Shown here in pieces: positions 17,473 to 26,547 of a stretch of 64,000 bases of DNA. A program made the translations under genes and the position numbers. The DNA is from Ignisphaera sp. Lineage in GTDB: Archaea; Thermoproteota; Thermoprotei_A; Sulfolobales; Ignisphaeraceae. Under the pieces are notes generated by a model. That model worked only from the letters and a program-made list of their open reading frames with translations. It was not told the DNA's origin and did not search any database. The stretch's first letter is position 1. Every line of letters starts with the position of its first letter. The stretch spans positions 1 through 64,000 of the forward strand of contig JAVYNU010000009.1 in NCBI GenBank assembly GCA_038735125.1, given 5' to 3'.

Positions 17473-19965
17473 GTGGTGAAGATGATTAAAAGAGATGAGA
17501 TAGCAGGGCATCTCAGAAATAAGAACTATAAACAGTTTAGAGAGCATTTCTTAAATGAGCTTCGCAAAGCTATTGAAAATAGGTATAGATTGCTACTTAT
17601 ACTTGCTGGCGATGATCATAGAAAGCAGATAATAATGTTATCAGATATTGTAATAAATTTTCTAAGGGTTTTTCTTAGTTATAGAGATTATGCAAGAATG
17701 CTTTATGTATATCATGACGAATTTGATGATGCCAACCTTAGAAAAAGTGTATTCAATTCCTTGGTTAAAAGTTATATCAAGAAAAAGAAGATTAATGTAA
17801 AATTAGAGCTTGCAGTATATGAAAACTCTGATAAGTATTTGGGAACTACGTATCAAGTCTTGATAATGGATCTTACAAATAGTTTACGACCACTAGATAT
17901 TGGAAGACTTGTTGGGATAGTTGAGGGAGGTGGCATAGTCGTTTTACTAGTTCCCAAATGGGATGACTGGCACAATAGAAAAAATTTGTTTCAAATGTCT
18001 CTAACAGTTCCACAACATCCAGAGCCTAGAAAAGTTTTTGTCAAATGGTTTAAGGACATAACCTTGAATAGCCCTGGTATATTTATATATGATATTGACG
18101 TTGATGGAATCATAAAAATGGATAACATTAATCTAAATACTTCTGGGAGGAAGGAGATAAAACTACCTGTTGGGTCCAGATTTCCAGTAGAATTATACAA
18201 ACTGGCTTTAACGCAAGATCAAGTAGAGGCTGTTAAGATTTTAGAGAATTTCATTGACCCTCCTAAAAAGCCTTTTAAGAGAATTACAGCAATATACATT
18301 GCTGATAGAGGTAGGGGAAAGTCATGTGCAATTGGAATTGGGTTGGCAGGTCTCATCAACGCATTGCTGGAGGTTAAGAATAAAATAAGAATAGCTGTTA
18401 CAGCACCTTCTCTAAACAATGTCCAATCATTGATGCTATTAGCTATGAAAGCTCTCGACACTATAGGCTTGAGGTATAAGAAGTTTGAAAAAAATGGTAT
18501 GATATATGAAATAAGAGGTGATAAATTTAGTATTGAATACTGGGAGCCAGCTGTAATACCGAAACTAGATGTTGATATAGCTGTTGTTGATGAAGCTGCT
18601 GGGATACCTGTCCCCCTTCTTCATAAAATATGGAGCAGATTTAGAAGAACGATTTTTGCTACAACAATACATGGCTATGAGGGTGCTGGTAGAGGTTTTT
18701 CAATAAGGTTCTTGAAGAGAATTAGAGAAGATAGAGAGACAAATTTAATGTTATTTGAGATGGAGGAGCCTATAAGATATTCAAACAATGACCCAGTTGA
18801 GAAATGGCAGTTTAGGGTGCTTTTACTCGATGCAGAACCAGATGAACTAACAGAAGATGACATGAAGCTAATCGAGGAAAAGAGATTTGTTTACCTAAAA
18901 CTACAGCCAGAATCATTATTCACATTGGAGAACGAAAAAATCCTAAAGAGCCTTTTCGGCATATATGTATTGGCCCATTATAGAAATGAGCCAGACGACC
19001 TAGCAATGATGGCTGATGCACCACATCATAGCATAAGAGCACTAGCTCTTGAGAATGGTAAAATAGTTGCAGCAGCTCAACTTGCTGAAGAAGGCCCCAT
19101 ACCAGATGAATATATAGATTCTCTGTTGAGAGGGGGTAAGATACCAGGGAATATAATACCTGATAGATTGTTGAAACATGGTAGGATTAGGGAGATAGGA
19201 TCTGGTAAGGGATGGAGAATTGTGCGAATAGCTGTACATCCTAGTGTGCAAGGGAGGGGAATAGGTTCTTTTCTCCTAAACGAGCTTGCCAAGGAGGCTA
19301 GTGAAAGAGGCTATGATTGGATTGGAAGTGGCTTTGGGGCAACAAGTGAGCTACTTCATTTCTGGATAAAAAATGGGTTTGTGCCCCTACATATATCGCC
19401 TGATAGAAATCCCGTTAGTGCTGAATATACAGTTCTTATTTTGAAACCATTAAACGATAAATGGAAACATATTGTTGAAATAATATATGGAGAATTTGTT
19501 GAAAAACTAATTGAGAGCATGCATGACACATATAGGGATTTAGAAGTTGATGTGGCATGGCAACTTCTAAAGGCATTTAAGAAAACGGATATAAATGTTT
19601 GTAAAGAACCTTCTTTAACCCCAATTCAATTAGATAGACTACTAAGTTATGTGGAAGGATATATGACATACGAATCTTGTTGCGATGTCATAACAATTAT
19701 TATAAAGCATTATTGGAGATCTCATGAGAGTTGTAGAATGTTAGAGTCGGCAGAAGAGAAATTGACTATATTAAAAACATTGCAGGGACTGTCATGGGAT
19801 CAGTGTGCAAGTTTGCTAGGGGCTAAAAAAGCTAAGCTTCTTGATGATATGAGGAGGATAGTATCTAAGATTTTAGCCCACTTTTTCGCAATAAACGAAA
19901 ATAATATAGACAAACTTTTAGGTAAGGTGTCATTGAATGATTATACAGAAAAGAGAGGAGGGTGA
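17473..19965 (+). CDS. tmcA: tRNA(Met) cytidine acetyltransferase / RNA cytidine acetyltransferase TmcA
   Basis: ATP- and acetyl-CoA-dependent enzyme forming N4-acetylcytidine in RNA; it is the archaeal relative of bacterial TmcA and eukaryotic Nat10/Kre33. The RecD-like helicase module has Walker A ADRGRGKS (about residues 278-285) and Walker B VVDEAAGIPVP. A GNAT domain follows with the acetyl-CoA motif HPSVQGRGIGSFLLNEL near residues 590-606. The C-terminal helical part serves tRNA binding in the family. The start is the GTG at 17473 or the ATG at 17482; the GGTGAA just before the latter is too close to decide. The 3' end overlaps the next gene by four bases (GTGA). Confidence 0.95.
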   Translation: MVKMIKRDEIAGHLRNKNYKQFREHFLNELRKAIENRYRLLLILAGDDHRKQIIMLSDIVINFLRVFLSYRDYARMLYVYHDEFDDANLRKSVFNSLVKSYIKKKKINVKLELAVYENSDKYLGTTYQVLIMDLTNSLRPLDIGRLVGIVEGGGIVVLLVPKWDDWHNRKNLFQMSLTVPQHPEPRKVFVKWFKDITLNSPGIFIYDIDVDGIIKMDNINLNTSGRKEIKLPVGSRFPVELYKLALTQDQVEAVKILENFIDPPKKPFKRITAIYIADRGRGKSCAIGIGLAGLINALLEVKNKIRIAVTAPSLNNVQSLMLLAMKALDTIGLRYKKFEKNGMIYEIRGDKFSIEYWEPAVIPKLDVDIAVVDEAAGIPVPLLHKIWSRFRRTIFATTIHGYEGAGRGFSIRFLKRIREDRETNLMLFEMEEPIRYSNNDPVEKWQFRVLLLDAEPDELTEDDMKLIEEKRFVYLKLQPESLFTLENEKILKSLFGIYVLAHYRNEPDDLAMMADAPHHSIRALALENGKIVAAAQLAEEGPIPDEYIDSLLRGGKIPGNIIPDRLLKHGRIREIGSGKGWRIVRIAVHPSVQGRGIGSFLLNELAKEASERGYDWIGSGFGATSELLHFWIKNGFVPLHISPDRNPVSAEYTVLILKPLNDKWKHIVEIIYGEFVEKLIESMHDTYRDLEVDVAWQLLKAFKKTDINVCKEPSLTPIQLDRLLSYVEGYMTYESCCDVITIIIKHYWRSHESCRMLESAEEKLTILKTLQGLSWDQCASLLGAKKAKLLDDMRRIVSKILAHFFAINENNIDKLLGKVSLNDYTEKRGG

Positions 19966-20363
19966 CTAAGTTGAGGCCAAAATGGAGCGATATTGTAAAA
20001 GACGCATTTAGAAAAGGCCAAGATGTCTACATGCAGTGCCCTACATGTTCAAGTCTGAGTTACTGTACAGATGGTCTAGAACCCGAGAAGCCTATAGACA
20101 TAATCACATTAAATAGTTGTTGTGCTTGCATTCTACAAATCCTATTAGATGCCACACCAAATGTGATAGCATTGCATATGCAAAGCTTTGATGATGCTGT
20201 AGAATCAGTATATATTTTGGATGATGTTTTGCTAGATGTGACAGAGGATAGTGTGGTTGTAGTTCCATTAGACAAGTTAGAGGAATATATCGAAAGCATA
20301 GAGGAGTTAGATCTTGAAAAAGCAAGTACCATTAAAAGTGTTGTTGCTAATAAACTTGACTGA
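19962..20363 (+). CDS. Unknown small Cys-containing protein coupled to tmcA
   Basis: Protein of 133 residues starting at GTG 19962 within the tmcA stop (GTGA overlap); a TTG at 19971 is the alternative. The first half contains CPTCSSLSYC and, 30 residues on, NSCCAC, giving six cysteines that could make a zinc site. The second half is acidic and strand/helix-like (ESVYILDDVLLDVTEDSV). No named family recognised. The overlap suggests co-translation with TmcA, so a role with RNA or tRNA is a reasonable but unproven guess. Its 3' end overlaps the convergent metallophosphoesterase gene by 17 bases. Confidence 0.75.
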   Translation: MTKLRPKWSDIVKDAFRKGQDVYMQCPTCSSLSYCTDGLEPEKPIDIITLNSCCACILQILLDATPNVIALHMQSFDDAVESVYILDDVLLDVTEDSVVVVPLDKLEEYIESIEELDLEKASTIKSVVANKLD

Positions 20364-21042
20364 GATTAGCTTCAATTATATCTCCTAGTTTAACCATAGC
20401 ATAGTATCCCTTTGACATCGGGCCAGGATTAATAATTGTGGTATTGCCTATTTTATCTATACATCTTGATTCGTGTACATGACCAGAGAGTACAAGAATG
20501 GGTTTAAACCTCTCAATAATATTTCTGATAGCTGTGGATCCAATGTGCTGTCCACTGTATGCTACATCGCATTTAGAGTTGTATGGTGGGGCATGAGTTG
20601 TTAAGATAATCTTGTTTCTATTGTTAATATTCTCTAGGAGAGCAGCGAGCTTCTTTTCTATAGTATCTTCAGTATTTTCAAAGAAAGTATTGAAAGGTGT
20701 TATGTTTGATCCTCCAAAACCTACAAAGACATATTCTTTGTACATGTAGAAATTCTCATGAAGATTCATAAAAATGTCGTTGTTGATGCTGGCCTCAAAA
20801 TAATGCTTTGGGTTATCAACATTGCCAGGTACTGCAAGAATTTTGGAAATGTTAAACTTTTCAGCATAATTTATAAGCTTGGTTATGTATTTAATTGTGT
20901 CAAAATGTTGGCGATATGGGGCAATATCCCCACAATATATAATTAGATCGACTTTGTTAGAAACATTATTTAATATTTTTTCAATTGAATCGAGTTTTCC
21001 ATGTGCATCACTAAGAACAATAATGTTGATGGAGCTACTCAT
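20347..21042 (-). CDS. Metallophosphoesterase, YfcE/calcineurin-like
   Basis: Compact metallophosphatase of 231 residues with all binuclear metal motifs: LSDAHGKLDSI, YCGDIAPY, VPGNVDNP, LTTHAPPYN and LSGHVHESR, then NPGPMSKGY near the end. The family (YfcE/MJ0936 type) hydrolyses phosphodiesters such as 2',3'-cyclic nucleotides or model substrates; the physiological substrate is unknown. It is the last gene of the five-gene minus-strand operon and overlaps the preceding UPF0282 gene by eight bases. Confidence 0.9.
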   Translation of the reverse strand: MSSSINIIVLSDAHGKLDSIEKILNNVSNKVDLIIYCGDIAPYRQHFDTIKYITKLINYAEKFNISKILAVPGNVDNPKHYFEASINNDIFMNLHENFYMYKEYVFVGFGGSNITPFNTFFENTEDTIEKKLAALLENINNRNKIILTTHAPPYNSKCDVAYSGQHIGSTAIRNIIERFKPILVLSGHVHESRCIDKIGNTTIINPGPMSKGYYAMVKLGDIIEANLSQVY

Positions 21043-21961
21043 CTAAGTTATCACCATATTTCATTGTCTCTTTTAATATATCTAGACCACTTTCATTGCT
21101 TACTGTATATAAACCTTTTCTGAAGGCTTCAAGTGGTTGTGGCTCAAAACCCATTAATTCTGCTGCTGTCTTTATTTCGACGTGGGCACTATACTTTCTT
21201 AAATTTTGAACAACTGATACGTAATTGACATCTCGAAATATGTGGTGGTCAAGAACAATTTGTCTCAATGTATCAAGGTTCTTGCTAATGAAAGTTTTGA
21301 GAAAGTTTAAAGAATTATTCAACTCTTCTTCTGAAAATGAATATCCCATTAAATAGGTTGGTGGCCCATCTACGATGGCTATATATGGTCTGCAAAAGTT
21401 GTATAGAAAGGAATGCTCTCGGCTAGAACCACCTTCTATATCTGATGTGAATAGTATTTCATACTCATCTTTAATACATACAGAAATAACGAATCCTAAT
21501 TTAGTATTTGATCCATGGGGTAAGGGTTTGCTGAAACTGATTTTATTTGAGTCAATTTCAACTGTTTTATTATCGCATACTTTAATATTGTTTGCAAAAT
21601 CTTTAATCAATTTTATGAACTTATGGGCCCTAATTCTTTGCGAAAAGTTGATATTTCTCTCAAAATCTTTTACTAGGATGGTTTTCCCTCTGAATAACGT
21701 TGGATCAATGAATCTGCCAGGGTCATGATGATCATAATGATAATGAGTTATAATAATATAGTCAGAGTCTCTGAGATAATACTGTATCTTATCAAAAGTC
21801 TCCAACAGCTTTTTAGCCTCTAATCGATGTGGTGGTAAGCCATAGCGTCTTGGAGCAAGAGCTGCTGATGGATCTATAAAGATATTAGCATCTTTTATCT
21901 GAATAAATGTTGCTTGGGATCTCACACCAAGGCTTTCAAACCCAATTAAAACAAGCTCCAT
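21035..21961 (-). CDS. UPF0282-family metallo-beta-lactamase-like protein
   Basis: Protein of 308 residues with a metallo-beta-lactamase-type core. The early segment is LIGFESLGVRSQATFIQ, then the ligand motif ITHYHYDHHDP, the Asp strand ILFTSDIEGGS near residue 180 and the late histidine in LDHHIFRD. The pattern is that of the archaeal UPF0282 family (my identification from memory of the motif order), which has no established substrate. It begins two bases downstream of the hotdog gene stop and overlaps the metallophosphoesterase. Confidence 0.85.
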   Translation of the reverse strand: MELVLIGFESLGVRSQATFIQIKDANIFIDPSAALAPRRYGLPPHRLEAKKLLETFDKIQYYLRDSDYIIITHYHYDHHDPGRFIDPTLFRGKTILVKDFERNINFSQRIRAHKFIKLIKDFANNIKVCDNKTVEIDSNKISFSKPLPHGSNTKLGFVISVCIKDEYEILFTSDIEGGSSREHSFLYNFCRPYIAIVDGPPTYLMGYSFSEEELNNSLNFLKTFISKNLDTLRQIVLDHHIFRDVNYVSVVQNLRKYSAHVEIKTAAELMGFEPQPLEAFRKGLYTVSNESGLDILKETMKYGDNLDE

Positions 21962-21963
21962 TG

Positions 21964-22377
21964 CTATACACTTTCCTCTACAACAAATACCGTTAGTGCG
22001 TTTGCAAGCTCTTTGTCATTGCATGTTATAGTAGTTTGTACATGTATAATCTTACCCCCTTTCCCAATTACACATGATCTTACTTCCAAGTCTGCTAAGG
22101 CTTCTGGTTGCGAAACAAAGTTTATAGTATGGGAAATTGCTACGAGATATTCATCTCCAAAAATCTGTGTCTTGGCAACATTCTCGGCTGCCAAAATAGA
22201 TAATAATGCAAGTGCTGATCCATGTACATTATTATATTGATCAAGAAAATCAGGTGTTAACTCCTGTAGAAACTCAATGCATTTATTTGTTTTATCTTCT
22301 CTAAACTCTTTTATCTTGACGCTGTCTTTAAATGCCAATGGAACCCCTTCTAAGTTCAGATGTTCATCGACCGCCAT
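21964..22377 (-). CDS. Hotdog-fold thioesterase-like protein (PaaI type)
   Basis: Protein of 137 residues with the hotdog layout: the central helix segment NVHGSALALLSILAAENVA preceded by LTPDFLDQYN, and the closing strands EVRSCVIGKGGKIIHVQTTIT. Members of this type hydrolyse acyl-CoA or aryl-CoA thioesters, usually as tetramers. The Asn before HG is typical, while the usual Asp/Glu at the start of the central helix is not obvious. I take ATG 22377, behind AGGTTGA, rather than the TTG at 22386. It sits inside the nuclease/phosphoesterase operon. Confidence 0.75.
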   Translation of the reverse strand: MAVDEHLNLEGVPLAFKDSVKIKEFREDKTNKCIEFLQELTPDFLDQYNNVHGSALALLSILAAENVAKTQIFGDEYLVAISHTINFVSQPEALADLEVRSCVIGKGGKIIHVQTTITCNDKELANALTVFVVEESV

Positions 22378-22391
22378 AATTTTCAACCTAT

Positions 22392-23171
22392 CTACTTATA
22401 ATGTTCTCGCTCACTTTTAATATACTTATCCAGTTTTTCTATGGATCCAACATTGAATTCTTGTAGTAGTTTTCTCAAATCTATAAATTGCATGCCCTCC
22501 TTATGAAGAAGAGTAAATGCGTCAGTGGTTATCGAAGGAGCTACTAGAACTCCCTCCACCTTTAATCCTTTATCCTTGTAAAAATCGACATATCTCTTTA
22601 ATTGAAGCACTGCAGATACCCCTGCCTTTTCGTTCTTTACCTCAACAACTATCAGCGTCCCATCCTCTTTCTTAAGCAAAACATCTATCTTACCATATGT
22701 TGTTGCAACATCTGTGCCCAGGATCCTAGCATTTGAATTAATAATACTAATATTTGACAGTATCATTCTAACAATGTCGCTTTCCTTTCCTATTATCACA
22801 GGCTTTGCTGATGTCAGTTGACATGTTGTTATTAGATAAGCTCTATTAATTTCTATAAGTACTTCTTCTTGGGGATTTTTTCTAGAAGACTTAACAAATA
22901 TTCTATTGTCTCTGCATTCATACTGTATATAGGACTTTGGTGGTTGCCAATTAAGTGGCTCAACTTTTGTCGCATCATGTACTAATAGACTGCCGTCTGG
23001 TTTTGTAATTAGTAACCGAGAACCCATTTGAGCATACGATGTTGCTCTGCCAATATATTCTATAATCATTTCGCCAACAATAATTATTACATATTTGTTT
23101 TTCAGTTCGTTCAGTTTTGCGATTATATTTGGACAAGGGGTTTCAAGATCTATGCTTATGCACATGGTCAT
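22392..23171 (-). CDS. nucS: Endonuclease NucS/EndoMS
   Basis: Archaeal and actinobacterial nuclease acting on mismatched or branched DNA, working with the sliding clamp PCNA. The N-terminal half is the beta-rich dimerisation and DNA-binding domain. The C-terminal RecB-like nuclease domain shows YGKIDVLLKKEDGTLIVVEV followed by K (Asp, then Glu-x-Lys) and the family sequence LQLKRYVDFYK, with TTDAFTLL further on. The length of 259 is typical. Its ATG overlaps the stop of the upstream DHH gene (ATGA at 23168-23171), so the two nuclease-type proteins are probably made together. Confidence 0.93.
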   Translation of the reverse strand: MTMCISIDLETPCPNIIAKLNELKNKYVIIIVGEMIIEYIGRATSYAQMGSRLLITKPDGSLLVHDATKVEPLNWQPPKSYIQYECRDNRIFVKSSRKNPQEEVLIEINRAYLITTCQLTSAKPVIIGKESDIVRMILSNISIINSNARILGTDVATTYGKIDVLLKKEDGTLIVVEVKNEKAGVSAVLQLKRYVDFYKDKGLKVEGVLVAPSITTDAFTLLHKEGMQFIDLRKLLQEFNVGSIEKLDKYIKSEREHYK

Positions 23172-24178
23172 ATCTGCTTACAACAACAATACTTCTCTTT
23201 AATAAAATTTTTAACAATCGCTATAACCTCAACAAGAGATTTATCTGTTTTTATGGTCATGGAGGCAGCCTCTCTATGACCACCATAAATGATGCTCATA
23301 TTGTTTCCATGTGTCAATGCAAAGCTTTTGCAAAATTCTAATGCTTGTTCATTTAATGAGCGTACCGTTATCACAATCTTTTCCTCCTCCTCTCTTACTA
23401 TTACAATAGGTTGCTTAGTTTTTTTAATGTATTCAGATGATGCCACTCCAAATAGCCCTGCATATATAATGGATTCTGCAGCTCTAAATGTAGCAATGTT
23501 CCAATCACATACATGTTCAATCTTTTCCTCTATTCTCTTTAAAAGGGTTTGTAAAAGCCATTTAGCTTTAGAATATTTTTCATTGAATTCTTTAGAATTC
23601 CAGAATTCAACCCCCTTTATAATAGCCTCAACAGCACCTTTAATCAGATGTTCATTAGTTGGCTCAACAGCTAAAACAAGTTTTATTTTATCAGCAATTT
23701 CGCGGATATAAGGCTCGTTTGCAGAGCCACCTTCGCAAACGTTTGCCACCTTAACAAGAACTTCCTCGAATCCATTCAAATCTCTTATTATGGTATGCGC
23801 TAAGACCTCTGGTGTTGATTGAGCTTTACTCCAAAGCACCTTTACTCTAGGCTCTAGTTCTTGAAGCTCCTTCAATGCTATCATAGACGATGAATGATGA
23901 TCTATTATGACTATGTTAATATGTTCGTTTTTACCAACAATCTCTTTGATTTTGTTGGCAATATTTGTTCCTATTGCGAGATCGAGTAATACGAGAGTAT
24001 CTGCGTTTCTCAAATTCTTTAAACATCTATTTAAATCTTCTTGTAAACGCCATGGCTGTGAATATTTTAACATAATATTGTTGGGAACATAATCAAGTAA
24101 GAAATGTCTAATGTACAATCCTGCTGAGATAACACCATCACAATCGCCATGATATATTACAAATGCTTTTATGACCAT
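23168..24178 (-). CDS. DHH-family phosphoesterase (RecJ-like)
   Basis: Protein of 336 residues starting with the DHH motif I (FVIYHGDCDGVISAG), then LVLLDLAIG and IVIIDHHSSS for the DHH triad. A DHHA1 domain with IIYGGHREAASM is near the C-terminus. These proteins hydrolyse phosphodiester bonds in single-stranded DNA or RNA, or small nucleotides; archaeal relatives include RecJ-like nucleases of the replisome and nanoRNases. It is the first gene of the minus-strand operon and is joined to nucS by a four-base overlap. It diverges from taw1 across an A+T-rich spacer. Confidence 0.9.
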   Translation of the reverse strand: MVIKAFVIYHGDCDGVISAGLYIRHFLLDYVPNNIMLKYSQPWRLQEDLNRCLKNLRNADTLVLLDLAIGTNIANKIKEIVGKNEHINIVIIDHHSSSMIALKELQELEPRVKVLWSKAQSTPEVLAHTIIRDLNGFEEVLVKVANVCEGGSANEPYIREIADKIKLVLAVEPTNEHLIKGAVEAIIKGVEFWNSKEFNEKYSKAKWLLQTLLKRIEEKIEHVCDWNIATFRAAESIIYAGLFGVASSEYIKKTKQPIVIVREEEEKIVITVRSLNEQALEFCKSFALTHGNNMSIIYGGHREAASMTIKTDKSLVEVIAIVKNFIKEKYCCCKQI

Positions 24179-24276
24179 TATAGCACCTGTAGACGTTACA
24201 GCATGCCTAAAATATTATCTAATCACGAAACCTTATAAATAGTTATTATATAGAGCTCATTAACCAATATTGATAG

Positions 24277-24307
24277 TATAAATTAATTAAAAATATAAAT
24301 TAATTAA
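24277..24307 (+). repeat. Two perfect 14-bp TATA-like direct repeats before taw1
   Basis: TATAAATTAATTAA occurs at 24277-24290 and again at 24294-24307, with three bases between. Each copy could act as a TATA box, giving transcription starts about 17 bases apart near 24307 and 24324. Confidence 0.85.
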
Positions 24308-24322
24308 GCGAAATCATTATTG

Positions 24323-25408
24323 ATGCTTGTTCTGTGTGATGTAAAAATGGAGGCTATTTCATCCAGTATACTGAGTCCTTTTATGAAAGCATTTGAAGTT
24401 CTGAAAAAACAGAAATATCATATAATAGGATCGCATAGCGCTGTAAAAAAATGTTATTGGGTTCATAAAGCCCTTACAGAGAGAATGTTTTGCTATAAGG
24501 CTAAATTCTATGGTATAGAATCACATAGATGTATACAGTTCTCGCCATCTGTTCTATGGTGCTGGAATTATTGTCTTCATTGTTGGCGTTATAGATCTAG
24601 GGATCAGTGGGATGAGATATGGTTTAATTTTCCTGATCAGATAGACGATCCCAGATTTCTGGTTGAAATGGCTATAAAGGAACACAGAAGAACTGTAAGT
24701 GGGTATAGAAAGTATCCTAATGTCGATAAGAAAATGTTTGAAGAGGCGCTTAATCCAAAGCATGTAGCCATAAGCTTAACGGGTGAACCAACTCTATATC
24801 CTCGATTAGGGGAATTGATAAGGGAGTTCCATAAGAAAGGCTTGACAACATTTCTTGTAACAAGAGGTGTTAGGCCAGATGTGCTAGCAAATTTGGATGA
24901 AGAACCAACTCAGCTCTATATATCTCTAGAGGCTTATGACTATGATAGTTATAATTATTTTAATACCCCAATATCTAAAGCCCTTTGGAGAAAAACTCTG
25001 GAGACTTTGGAGCTCTTACCAAGTTTCACATCCCCTACAGTTATTAGGATAACAGTTGTTAGGAGCTTTAATATGAATGAAAAGGCTATAGATGCATGGG
25101 CCAGACTTTTGGCCATCGCACAACCAACATTTGTGGAGGTCAAAGCTTATATGCATATAGGCGCGTCCATAACCAGACTTTCTCGTAGTGATATGCCTAC
25201 GCATAGTGAGGTTAAAAAAGTTGCTTCAATGCTTGCAAATAGAATGGGATACAATGTCGTTTCTGAAAGCATTCCCAGTAGGGTTGTACTACTTTCAAGA
25301 TTAGATAAACCTGTTATTAGGTATGGCAATCCTCCTGTATCATGGAACGACATTGACATAGGTGATGAAAACTCTGGCGAATACGGAGAAGCAGATAAGG
25401 TTTTATAG
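24323..25408 (+). CDS. taw1: 4-demethylwyosine synthase Taw1 (TYW1 homologue, radical SAM)
   Basis: Radical SAM enzyme that builds the tricyclic wyosine base from m1G37 of tRNA-Phe using pyruvate. The SAM [4Fe-4S] motif is CWNYCLHC (C80, C84, C87 from ATG 24323). The protein also shows ISLTGEPTLYPRLGELI, LYISLEAYD and VEVKAYMHIG, all typical of TYW1. The start is uncertain: TTG 24320, ATG 24323, or ATG 24347, which follows GTGATG by five bases. The first 20 residues are not needed for the family match. A short gap separates it from the MBL-fold gene downstream. Confidence 0.93.
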   Translation: MLVLCDVKMEAISSSILSPFMKAFEVLKKQKYHIIGSHSAVKKCYWVHKALTERMFCYKAKFYGIESHRCIQFSPSVLWCWNYCLHCWRYRSRDQWDEIWFNFPDQIDDPRFLVEMAIKEHRRTVSGYRKYPNVDKKMFEEALNPKHVAISLTGEPTLYPRLGELIREFHKKGLTTFLVTRGVRPDVLANLDEEPTQLYISLEAYDYDSYNYFNTPISKALWRKTLETLELLPSFTSPTVIRITVVRSFNMNEKAIDAWARLLAIAQPTFVEVKAYMHIGASITRLSRSDMPTHSEVKKVASMLANRMGYNVVSESIPSRVVLLSRLDKPVIRYGNPPVSWNDIDIGDENSGEYGEADKVL

Positions 25409-25459
25409 GCTTCTCAAATCCACATTTTTGCTAGGAGTACTTGGCAGGTTTTTCTAACA

Positions 25460-26464
25460 ATGCAGGAAAGTGTTAATATTGATGTCAGTGGTGCTATCAC
25501 CTTTTTTAGCAGAATATGTGTTGATGGCCACTCAAACGGTTGTATAATAAGGGCTGTAACGCATATTCATAGTGATCATACAATAGATTTAAATAAGAGC
25601 TTGTTGCTATGCAAATACATTATTGGGACTCCAATAACTATTGAACTCCTAGATATCTTAGGATATTCCATACCCAAATTAAAGAAAAAGGCCCTAGAAT
25701 ACAATCAAACTCTAGCCTTTAATGATACAAAAATTTGGCTTCTCTATGCAGATCACATACCAGGTTCAGCTCAAGTTGTTGCTGAAAAAGATGGTGCTAT
25801 ACTTGCTTATACAGGTGATTTCAAGAACCCTGGAACAAGGACGGTTATTGTTAAAGAGCCCGACATTTTAGTTATTGATGCAACATATGGAGATCCAGCA
25901 TATGTTAGAGAAGGGGAGGAAGTTATATGGCAAAAGTTTATAGAGCTTATAAGAAAACTATTGAGTCAGGGATCGGTAGCTCTATATGCATATTACGGCA
26001 AAGCTCAAGAAGTTATGACAAGACTTAGAGAATATGGAATCGATGCTCCATTTCTTTTATCACATTCTCATTGGAAGGTTCACAAAGTTTTGGAGAGGTA
26101 TGGATATAGAATTCAGGATGTTTTTCCATCGGGGTCGAGAGAAGCTGACGAAATTAAGAAGATGGGATGGTTCATAGAAGTGAACCACATTTCATCTTCA
26201 AAAAACTATAGAAATAGTGTAAATTCTCACATAATTCTAACAGGAAGATTTGTGAAAACAATCTATAAGTTGAACTCGGGTAATATATGGATTGTTGGAA
26301 TAAGTGGTCATGGAGACTTCAATGACATTCTCTACTATGTTGATGAATCAAGACCAGAACTACTAATAGTAGATGGCTCAAGAAGCATTTATGCTGAGAA
26401 ATTCGCATCAATAGTCAGAACACAGTTGGGTATCGAGGCTGAGGTGATGCCAAAACAATTTTGA
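25460..26464 (+). CDS. MBL-fold nuclease-like protein (beta-CASP/tRNase Z relative)
   Basis: Protein of 334 residues with the metallo-beta-lactamase motif THIHSDHTID near residue 36, then DHIPGSAQVV and YTGDFKNPGTRTV, and a closing ISGHGDF. This order matches metal-dependent RNA or DNA processing exonucleases (Ysh1/CPSF-like exonuclease group), although a full beta-CASP insertion is not evident. Its role in RNA processing is inferred from family and from the RNA-modification and translation neighbours. It may be co-transcribed with taw1 (51-base gap). Confidence 0.8.
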   Translation: MQESVNIDVSGAITFFSRICVDGHSNGCIIRAVTHIHSDHTIDLNKSLLLCKYIIGTPITIELLDILGYSIPKLKKKALEYNQTLAFNDTKIWLLYADHIPGSAQVVAEKDGAILAYTGDFKNPGTRTVIVKEPDILVIDATYGDPAYVREGEEVIWQKFIELIRKLLSQGSVALYAYYGKAQEVMTRLREYGIDAPFLLSHSHWKVHKVLERYGYRIQDVFPSGSREADEIKKMGWFIEVNHISSSKNYRNSVNSHIILTGRFVKTIYKLNSGNIWIVGISGHGDFNDILYYVDESRPELLIVDGSRSIYAEKFASIVRTQLGIEAEVMPKQF

Positions 26465-26547
26465 GGCATTTATTTAGTCTAAAGATTATTTAAATTTATA
26501 AGAGTGGCTCTCTGTATAAGTCAAAGCGTAGCTATGGGGTGCATAAA

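Noticed and set aside
24230-24320. A+T-rich block considered as a replication origin
   Set aside because: No origin recognition boxes with G-stretch or inverted arrangement seen, and no orc1/cdc6 gene nearby; explained as a divergent promoter.
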